From Bacteroidota bacterium (GTDB lineage: Bacteria; Bacteroidota; Ignavibacteria; Kryptoniales; JAKASW01), in assembly GCA_021825585.1 (NCBI GenBank), contig JAKAGT010000003.1, positions 186,001-250,000 of the forward strand: a stretch of DNA of 64,000 nucleotides, written 5' to 3'. Both the position numbers and the translations under genes were made by a program. A model generated the notes under the pieces. That model was not told the origin of the DNA, searched no databases, and worked only from the letters and a program-made list of their open reading frames with translations. This document shows, piece after piece, positions 57,713-64,000 of the stretch (the stretch's first letter is position 1; each line of letters opens with the position of its first letter).

Positions 57713-59024
57713 GTGCCAAGATAAACTGTCCTGATTCCACCTTGGTGAGACGTGCAGAAGGCACTCCACGTCAAGTCCCAAGTGGCGCCTTTGGCGCCAT
57801 AGCGAGGAGTCGGTATGAGTTTGGAAACGGACTTATGCTAAGCGACTCGACAACGTAGTCAAGAAAAAGGACGCAATCCAAAATGCCAGGTCGTAATTAG
57901 AATGAACGCAAAGGTAGCCTCGAAAAGATCAAAGAGAGATGGACGAGTCCCTATTTTATGGACGAAGTCAGAACCTGTGACTAAGGACAGAGAAAAGGCG
58001 GTCATAGACATCTCCGGGGTGTTAGCGACGACATGGCAAGAAAACAGGACGGGACTTGGGAAGCCCTCGCCGACCTCAAAGGAAGGAAAGCCGATGAGAG
58101 AAGTGCCTTCATATAAGGAAACGAAGTCGAAGGGAGTTGGCAGGTGCCGTTTACGGCATGCCGTATCATACATGAAATATAATGTTGGAACGGCAATGGC
58201 GGAAGAGACCGCAGTACCTGAGAGAGCCTATGAAAATAGGAAGGAGAGAAGGGTCTCAACTGAAGGACAAGCGACTGAGGGAACGAAGGAGAGTGCATTG
58301 CGGAAGCTATCAAGCACGGAATGGCTTCGGGAGTTCCAGCGGAAGCTGCATGAAAAGGCAAAAGCGGAGCCGAAGTTCCGCTTCCACAGTCCGTATGATA
58401 AGACATATCGTACAGAAGTGATAGAAGAGGCGTATCGCAGAGCCAAAGCCAATGGCGGAGCGAGCGGGATAGACGGAGAGACCTTCGAGGATGTTGAGAA
58501 GAGAGGAGTAGCCGAATATCTGAGAGAACTTCGGGAACAGATGAAGGGACGTAGTTACAAGCCCCAGCCGGTGAGACGAGTATATATACCGAAGGCGAAT
58601 GGGAAGAAACGCCCGTTAGGGATACCGACCATTCGGGACCGGATTGTGCAAACGGCGTTCTTGTTGATACTGGAACCTATATTCGAGGCGGACTTTGCCG
58701 AGACGAGTTATGGGTTCAGACCGAAGAGAAGTGCGCACGATGCGGTGCGGGAGATATACAAATACCTGCGCGGTTGGGTTGGATACTATCGTGTTGGACA
58801 CGCATCAGAAACGTTCCGTCAGCTGGCTCAATTTGTGAATAAGCGAGTCCGGCATGTCATCTGGCGACGCAAAGGAAGACGTGGATATGGTTGGGAGAAA
58901 GTAAGCTCTGACTATATTTACGGAACGCTCGGTCTATACTATGACTACCGCGTTGCACCGCTATGACCATGATATGCTATGTTCTTCAGGAAAGCCGTAT
59001 GAGGGAAAACTTCATGTCCCGTCA
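57713..59024 (+). mobile_element. degenerate group II intron
   Basis: It begins with GTGCC immediately after the DUF4855 stop codon, plausible for a group II 5' end. It includes a deleted reverse-transcriptase/maturase gene and ends near a domain V-like hairpin (58992-59024, AAGCCGTATGAGGGAAAAC, then TTCATGTCCCGTC). In a working domain V the second strand should read ACGGTT; here it is CCCGTC, so pairing is damaged. Short perfect hairpins lie inside (57783-57799 TGGCGCC-TTT-GGCGCCA; 58145-58158 TGCCGT-TT-ACGGCA). The exact 3' end is not determined. Confidence 0.65.
58196..58966 (+). pseudogene. group II intron reverse transcriptase/maturase with palm domain deleted
   Basis: Open frame of 256 codons from ATG 58196 (the frame also runs back to 57902). 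It has the RT fingers (AYRRAKANGGASGIDGETFE, VYIPKANGKKRPLGIPTIRD, RIVQTAFLLILEPIFEADFA, SYGFRPKRSAHDAV). At about 58757-58767 it passes directly into the maturase C-terminal domain (YLRGWVGYYRVGHASETF, DYIYGTLGLYYDYR). The catalytic YADD box and most of the palm and thumb are absent. Intact homologues are about 420-470 aa. Non-functional as an RT. Confidence 0.88.
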
Positions 59025-59429
59025 GCATTTATTTATATGTCGGGATGCCGCAAGGCGGCATACGGTTTGACGAGGGTTCAATGAGAAACGGAGTGATGGT
59101 CGGTGCCGCTCAATTATTCATAGTGGTATGTGGCATGGCGCAAGGCGCTCACTTGAGCGAGACACTCGCTTGAGCCGATCAAAAATCACATCGTGTGATG
59201 TTCGGCTTCCCGAACGTCCTGTTCGGGAAAAGGAGAGAAACAAAATGGGCTCACATGACCTGCACACCACCGCGCTCTTGTCCTACTCTACAAAGGTAAT
59301 TCTAAAGTGGCGGACAGGAGACCGGGTCCGGGATGATACCCAGACCCGGCTCCGTCCGGATTATCTTTAGCAACAGATCCACTGTTTTCAAGTAGATGAG
59401 ATACGTCCAAACCCGGGAGGGAAAATAAA
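59025..59429. repeat. intergenic region with cluster of short perfect hairpins
   Basis: No gene recognised. Four small stem-loops: ATGCCGC-AAG-GCGGCAT (59045-59061), AGCGAG-ACA-CTCGCT (59156-59170), ATCACA-TCG-TGTGAT (59185-59199) and TTCCCGAAC-GTCCT-GTTCGGGAA (59207-59229). Stems are 6-9 bp with loops of 3-5 nt, similar in design to those inside the intron remnant. A 200-bp stretch without features leads to the phosphoesterase start. Confidence 0.55.
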
Positions 59430-60926
59430 ATGATGACGATGTTATATCGTGACTCGTTTGATGGCCGGAAAAGAAACGGACTGCCGGCAATGGCCGCGAC
59501 AGTTGGCATCGCTCTGTTCGCGGTGTTTTTCTTTGTTTGCTCGAGTCCTGCCAAGGCCCAAACCGCAGGAATACATAAGATCAAGCATATAATCATAATC
59601 ATGCAGGAGAACAGAACGTTCGATTCGTACTTCGGAACGTTCCCGGGCGCGGATGGAATACCAATGAAGGACGGCGTTCCTACCGTGGGCGTGCTCGACC
59701 CGATCAGCGGAAAGATTATCAGGCCCTTCCATGACCCCGACGACAGAGATTTCGATTCTCCTCATATGGTCGCGAACGCTTTTGAAGATATCGACGATGG
59801 CAAGATGGACGGCTTCATCAAAAGCGCAATAACTGAGTACAAGCGATTTCAGAACATGGCTCTTTTGAAAGAGAGTAACAAGGAACTGGAGAATTCGTCG
59901 CTGAAAGAATACAAAGAAATGATGTACACGAACAACGGGAGAACGGTACAGAGACCTCTGTACCTCGATTGCATGGGGTACCATGACCAGCGCGAAATCC
60001 CCAATTACTGGGAGTATGCAAAGAATTTCGTCTTGCAGGATCATATGTTCGAGCCGATACTATCGTGGAGTTTCCCGACCCACCTGTGCATGGTCTCGGC
60101 ATGGTCGGCTATAGCGGAAATTCCGGGCGATCCCATGTCCTGTGTCACGAACCTCGATCCACCCGATCGGAGTGAAAAGGACCCGGAACCTTTTGCCTGG
60201 ACAGACATAACATATCTTCTTCATAAGTACCATGTAAGCTGGAAGTACTATCTCGATGAAAAGGAACTTTTGAAGAAGCCGGAGTACAACTGGATCGATA
60301 TTCCTGCGGAGACTGTCCCGACTATCTGGGATATTTTGCCCGGCTTTGTGGATGTGCCTCAAGACCGCCAGGTGGGAAACGACGAGGTGATCGCCAACTT
60401 TTTCAAAGCCGCGAAAGACGGCACTCTCCCGCATGTATGCTGGGTAATTCCCAACTTCAAAGACTCTGAACATTCCCCGTCGCTGATAAGCACAGGGCAG
60501 GCATTTGTCACAAGAGTCATTAATGCCATTATGAAAAGTCCCGACTGGAAAAGTTCGGCAATCTTCCTTTCCTGGGACGACTGGGGCGGGTTCTACGACC
60601 ACGTCGTTCCGCCTAGGGTGGATGAATTCGGCTATGGTATCCGCGTTCCGGGATTGGTGATCAGCCCTTACGCGAAAAAAGGATATATAGACCATCAAAT
60701 ACTCTCGCATGACGCGTACCTGAAATTTATTGAAGACGATTTTTGCGGCGGTCAGAGAATCGATCCGAAGACAGACGGGCGGCCCGACTCGCGACCGGAT
60801 GTTCGGGAAAACGAGCCGCTTCTCGGTAACCTCGTGAAAGATTTTGATTTTTCACAGACACCGAGACAGCCGATGATTTTGCCCCCTTATCCAAAGAATG
60901 TCGACGACCTTGGCGGAAGCCATTAA
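59430..60926 (+). CDS. secreted phosphoesterase family protein (phospholipase C / acid phosphatase-like)
   Basis: 498 aa, GGGAGGG upstream of ATG 59430; signal segment about residues 18-45 ending PAKAQ. PF04185 signature: [19 protein letters not shown] and TFPGADGIP (about 50-75), with the metal-binding Glu-Asn and Thr nucleophile site (ENRTFD). Later motifs [46 protein letters not shown] (metal ligands) and [17 protein letters not shown] are all intact. Members act on phospholipids or phosphomonoesters outside the cytoplasm. It may be unrelated to the glycan genes, or may release phosphate from phosphorylated glycans. Confidence 0.9.
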   Translation: MMTMLYRDSFDGRKRNGLPAMAATVGIALFAVFFFVCSSPAKAQTAGIHKIKHIIIIMQENRTFDSYFGTFPGADGIPMKDGVPTVGVLDPISGKIIRPFHDPDDRDFDSPHMVANAFEDIDDGKMDGFIKSAITEYKRFQNMALLKESNKELENSSLKEYKEMMYTNNGRTVQRPLYLDCMGYHDQREIPNYWEYAKNFVLQDHMFEPILSWSFPTHLCMVSAWSAIAEIPGDPMSCVTNLDPPDRSEKDPEPFAWTDITYLLHKYHVSWKYYLDEKELLKKPEYNWIDIPAETVPTIWDILPGFVDVPQDRQVGNDEVIANFFKAAKDGTLPHVCWVIPNFKDSEHSPSLISTGQAFVTRVINAIMKSPDWKSSAIFLSWDDWGGFYDHVVPPRVDEFGYGIRVPGLVISPYAKKGYIDHQILSHDAYLKFIEDDFCGGQRIDPKTDGRPDSRPDVRENEPLLGNLVKDFDFSQTPRQPMILPPYPKNVDDLGGSH

Positions 60927-60960
60927 TCTCAAATTGACTGTTGCGAACGCTGTGTAGAGC

Positions 60961-60977
60961 GGGGACCTTCGGGCCCC
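60961..60977 (+). terminator. TTCG-loop hairpin after phosphoesterase
   Basis: GGGG-A-CC, TTCG tetraloop, GG-CCCC: a six-pair stem with one bulged A. The stable tetraloop suggests a transcript-end hairpin; no T-tract. Confidence 0.45.
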
Positions 60978-61013
60978 CTCTCCGGTATTCATATCACTTA
61001 TGAGGACAATTGA

Positions 61014-62696
61014 ATGAAGAAATTCCTGACGCTCTTTTCGTTTCTTAGCATCCTTGCGGCATCGTTGACTATTGCCGCGTTGCCGGCGTTTGCTTCGGAG
61101 CCAGCCCCAGCTCCTCCGAAAGGAATGGTGGACCTTATTCTTGGTAAGTCATATACTGCCATACCTCTTGTCCCGATAAAGTACTCCTTCGCGCCGATGG
61201 AAGCCGGACATCAGATTCCGGGATCTCTCACCGACGGGAGAATCGCTTCGTCGACAAATTTCAACGATCGCGAATGGCAGTGGTATATTCGCGGGGGATC
61301 ACGAAGTATAGTCATTGACATGGGAAGCGTAAACACCGTACGCCAGATGCAGGAGCGTTTTCTCCATGATCCTCCGGAAGGAATATATTTTCCGAGAAAG
61401 GTTCGTTATGCTCTTTCTATGGATGGGAAGCACTGGGCGGATGTAGGGACGGTAAGATCGGCTATATCGCTGACCAGGACAACTCCCGACGTTCAAACCT
61501 ATGCTTTGAGGGGACTCAATTACCGCGCTCGGTATGTTAAGATTATATTCACGGTAGACGTGTTCGCGCTTGCGGATGAGTTCCAGGTATTCGGCAACCG
61601 AGGGATAGTGGATCATGCTACTTTCCCGAAGATTACCCCACCGCCTGTTTATCCGGACGCCTACTGCCCGCCGGGGTCACCGGAAGTGGGAGGAACCAGG
61701 AACATGGTTCTCATAGCGAACGGGTATTACAAGAAAGACCCTGCCATAGAGAAAAACAGTGTCGATCAACTCCTGCCATATGTCGGCTACATGACTCCTT
61801 CCGGCAAGATAACGGACTTCATGTTCGACAGTTTCCTCTTTTCAGCTTTTGGCGGCGCTCCATCGGGCGGTCAATATGGAGCAGACATCAAGAAGCCGAC
61901 TGTAGAGTCCGACTGGGTGTATTACATCAATAACACGTTCATCCCGGATTACAATCTGTCGGCTCTTGACATCGCAACAGGAAAGGTGAAGAAGATACTT
62001 GGTAAACCCTCGTACAAATCAAAAGTTGAAATCGCCATCCCGTATCCTACGCCGAGCGCGACACAGTTCGGAAACATTGATGGTGCGCCTGCAAACCTTT
62101 CATACCTTTCCGACCGGGAAAGAGTGGTTAGATGGTATGTTGATAAGGTGTTGAAGAAGTGGAAAGCGGCCCACTTCAGGAACCTGAAGCTTGTAGGATT
62201 CTACTGGATCAGCGAAAAGGCCGCTTACTCTATAGATGATAGTGAGACGGCAATGCTGCGATATGTCGGTCACTATGTGAGAAGCGTAGGGAAGGTGCTC
62301 GACTGGATTCCGTTCATCAACGCAGAAGGTTTCACCGAATGGCATTCTCTCGGATTCGACGGGGCCGAAATGCAGCCCAATTATTCATTCCATAACTTTC
62401 CGCCACAGGAGCTCGGCGAAGCTGCCGATGCGTGTAAGAAACTCGGAATGGGCATAGAGATCGAGATACATTGGGACGCGCTCAAGGTCGATAGTCTCAG
62501 GGAAAAATATTATCAATACCTGAACTGGGGTATAAAAAAAGGTTATATGACAGGAGCTGCTCATTCATATTATCAGAATGCCGGACCAGGGACTTTTTAC
62601 CAGTGCTGCTACAGCAAGAACCCGAAGTTCAGGGAGATTTACGATAAGACTTATGATTTCATCAAAGGAACATATACACCAACGAATGTTAAATAA
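61014..62696 (+). CDS. secreted DUF4855 protein with F5/8C-like domain, no sorting domain (copy C)
   Basis: 560 aa, signal peptide to about residue 28. F5/8C-like module about 35-200 (MVDLILGKSYT, VIDMGSVNTVRQMQERFLHD, RYVKIIFTVDVFALADEFQ), DUF4855 about 220-555 with LVGFYWISE (E401), MQPNYSF, MGIEIEIHW, YYQNAGPGTFYQCC and FIKGTYTPTNVK at the end. Unlike copies A and B, the protein stops at the domain end, so it is probably periplasmic or outer-membrane rather than type IX-exported. It is the closest intact relative of the remnant at 44443. A DUF6259-like gene follows. Confidence 0.9.
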   Translation: MKKFLTLFSFLSILAASLTIAALPAFASEPAPAPPKGMVDLILGKSYTAIPLVPIKYSFAPMEAGHQIPGSLTDGRIASSTNFNDREWQWYIRGGSRSIVIDMGSVNTVRQMQERFLHDPPEGIYFPRKVRYALSMDGKHWADVGTVRSAISLTRTTPDVQTYALRGLNYRARYVKIIFTVDVFALADEFQVFGNRGIVDHATFPKITPPPVYPDAYCPPGSPEVGGTRNMVLIANGYYKKDPAIEKNSVDQLLPYVGYMTPSGKITDFMFDSFLFSAFGGAPSGGQYGADIKKPTVESDWVYYINNTFIPDYNLSALDIATGKVKKILGKPSYKSKVEIAIPYPTPSATQFGNIDGAPANLSYLSDRERVVRWYVDKVLKKWKAAHFRNLKLVGFYWISEKAAYSIDDSETAMLRYVGHYVRSVGKVLDWIPFINAEGFTEWHSLGFDGAEMQPNYSFHNFPPQELGEAADACKKLGMGIEIEIHWDALKVDSLREKYYQYLNWGIKKGYMTGAAHSYYQNAGPGTFYQCCYSKNPKFREIYDKTYDFIKGTYTPTNVK

Positions 62697-62819
62697 TGAT
62701 CTCATGTCGATACGTCGTACCTGCGGCGCTCAATTACAGCGGCTTGAAGCTTGATGATTGTACCTAAGGCAAGAAAATATGAACTTACGTTCAATATTTC
62801 GCTGAAACCAGGAAGGACA

Positions 62820-64000
62820 ATGAAAAACAGGTTAACACTTTTTTTAACACTGCTGACTAGTTTGGTGATCGCAGGTGCTATTGATGCGCAGACGGTGGTG
62901 GACCCATCAAGGGGCCTAACGCTAAAGAACGACTATGTCGAATTCAAGTTCGCCCCCGGAGGAATGGGGCTCGAATCCATGATCGACCTGAAGACAGGTT
63001 ACAACCATATTCGGCCCGTCAAAGGGAAGTATCTCCTGTGGAAAATTGTCTTTGGAAAAGGACTGCAGCGGGGGAGCATTACAAATAACTACGGCCCGTG
63101 CAACTTTGCATCGGTTAAGAAATCGCATGATGGTACGCAGCATGTCGTGCTCGAATGGGACAACATGCAGTGGTGGAAGGAGAGCAACGCCGTTAGTGTG
63201 CGGGTTACTATCGATCTCCCGCAGAACAGCGGTGTGGCAAAGTGGAGAATCTTTGTGCAGAACAATTCCGGCTACTGGGGTCTGTGGGATGTTGAGTTCC
63301 CGAAGGTCAACGGTTTTCCGGCGCCGGGCGAATATGACATCGCACGTCCGGCTTTCTCGACCGGCGGCCTCCTCATCAGGAACTGCCGGGAAAATGTCGA
63401 AGGCACCTTCCACGGTCGGTATCCCTCCGGCGGATGGCCGATGCAGTTCATGGCATTTACACACTCGACCAGTTCGGTCTTTCTCGCGACTGTAGATCCG
63501 AACGGGATGGCCAAGGATTTTGAGGCCGACGCACGGAAGGGCGAACTTTCGGTAATCCACTACCCGGAGAATATGGGAATCGCAGGGTCGGAATGGCCGG
63601 GTTACTATCCCGTGGAATTCGGAGTCTACCAGGGAAACTGGCTTCAGGCGGCTCTCAGGTATAGAAGATGGGCAATTCACCAGAAGTGGGCGAAGCCGTT
63701 ATCGGAGAGACATGACATTCCGCCCATCCTAAAGAATCTCGGATTGTGGGTTCGTGACTTCTGGATTTGGGACAGCACGAAAGGGACACCCGAACAGATG
63801 GATGTTCCTCTGGTCAATGCTCAGAAGGAGATGGGCGTTCCAATGGGAATACAGTGGTACTTCTGGAACCAGCATAAATTTGACAACCTGTATCCGGAAT
63901 TCTTTCCCCCTAAACGCGGTTTCGCCGGGCGGGTTAAGGAACTCGTCGGCAAAGAGTTCCTGGTTATGCCGTACATCAACGGCAGAAGCGCCGATATGAA
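62820..64000 (+). CDS. secreted DUF6259-like glycoside hydrolase-like protein (3' truncated by window)
   Basis: AGGAAGGAC precedes ATG 62820. The frame stays open for 393 codons to the window end. Signal peptide (MKNRLTLFLTLLTSLVIAG, to about 24). A beta-sandwich follows (about 30-270: LTLKNDYVEFKFAPGGMGLE, YLLWKIVFGKG, WRIFVQNNSGYWGLWDVEFP), then the start of a TIM barrel (LGLWVRDFWIWD, GIQWYFWNQHKFDNLYPEFF, LVMPYINGRSADM). This order resembles DUF6259-type proteins related to alpha-galactosidase-clan hydrolases; the assignment is from memory of the family pattern and moderate. No frameshift seen. Confidence 0.75.
   Translation, partial: MKNRLTLFLTLLTSLVIAGAIDAQTVVDPSRGLTLKNDYVEFKFAPGGMGLESMIDLKTGYNHIRPVKGKYLLWKIVFGKGLQRGSITNNYGPCNFASVKKSHDGTQHVVLEWDNMQWWKESNAVSVRVTIDLPQNSGVAKWRIFVQNNSGYWGLWDVEFPKVNGFPAPGEYDIARPAFSTGGLLIRNCRENVEGTFHGRYPSGGWPMQFMAFTHSTSSVFLATVDPNGMAKDFEADARKGELSVIHYPENMGIAGSEWPGYYPVEFGVYQGNWLQAALRYRRWAIHQKWAKPLSERHDIPPILKNLGLWVRDFWIWDSTKGTPEQMDVPLVNAQKEMGVPMGIQWYFWNQHKFDNLYPEFFPPKRGFAGRVKELVGKEFLVMPYINGRSADM

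Noticed and set aside
57902-58195. N-terminal extension of the reverse-transcriptase frame
   Set aside because: It has no RT similarity and passes through intron RNA sequence including a hairpin; ATG 58196 is a better start.
59045-59229. CRISPR-like repeat array
   Set aside because: The hairpins differ in sequence from each other and there are no regular spacers or cas genes.
59128-59370. 80-codon open frame after the intron remnant
   Set aside because: It runs through three perfect hairpins and shows no protein-like pattern.

Overview
The window looks like a chromosomal glycan-utilisation region from an FCB-group bacterium, most likely an Ignavibacteria/Chlorobi-type or related Bacteroidota lineage. 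Ten secreted proteins end in the type IX secretion sorting domain (core NYPNPFNP, then a YN/YD-x-LGQ segment and a final KKM-LLK tail), which is characteristic of these lineages. Translation starts have clear Shine-Dalgarno sequences, and the best promoters are TTGACA-17 nt-TAAnnT. All recognised genes are on the + strand. No rRNA, tRNA or CRISPR was seen.

Region 1 (1-14140): the end of a GHL10-type protein, a GH92 mannosidase, two more GHL10/Golvesin/T9SS proteins, a second TIM-barrel hydrolase, an esterase and a secreted propeller-like protein. It ends in a decayed ABC sugar transporter. That transporter is a deletion fusion of binding protein and permease, and a 116-bp palindromic element with an 8-bp target duplication is inserted in the permease.

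Region 2 (14220-28250): a ROK repressor and an apparent operon. It contains a frameshifted propeller paralogue, an FAD oxidoreductase, a membrane transporter, a hydantoinase/oxoprolinase, an unusual cytoplasmic fusion of a DUF4855 domain to a ROK sugar kinase, ManNAc-6-P epimerase (NanE), a DUF5009 acetyltransferase-like membrane protein and a secreted T9SS protein. The repressor promoter and the promoter at 9012 share the same promoter-operator layout.

Region 3 (28437-47360): a DeoR regulator, a secreted five-blade-propeller-like protein, a SIS-domain aldose/ketose isomerase or deaminase, a second ROK protein, a GH2 enzyme, a TonB-dependent receptor, a beta-helix-like T9SS protein, a GH18 and a secreted DUF4855 protein. 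Remnants with their middles deleted (MetX-like hydrolase, GH2, DUF4855) follow, then an alpha/alpha-barrel glycosidase.

Region 4 (47690-64000): a second copy of the TonB receptor/beta-helix module, an RCC1-repeat secreted protein, a DUF4855 protein, a degenerate group II intron, a phosphoesterase, a fourth intact DUF4855 gene and a partial DUF6259-like hydrolase.

Inferred function: secreted DUF4855, GHL10, GH2, GH18 and GH92 enzymes attack a polymer that probably contains amino sugar, and TonB receptors import the fragments. Cytoplasmic ROK kinase, NanE and SIS enzymes would convert ManNAc/GlcNAc-type sugars to central metabolites, under ROK and DeoR control. The most novel element is the DUF4855-ROK fusion, which links an uncharacterised glycosidase-like domain to amino-sugar phosphorylation.
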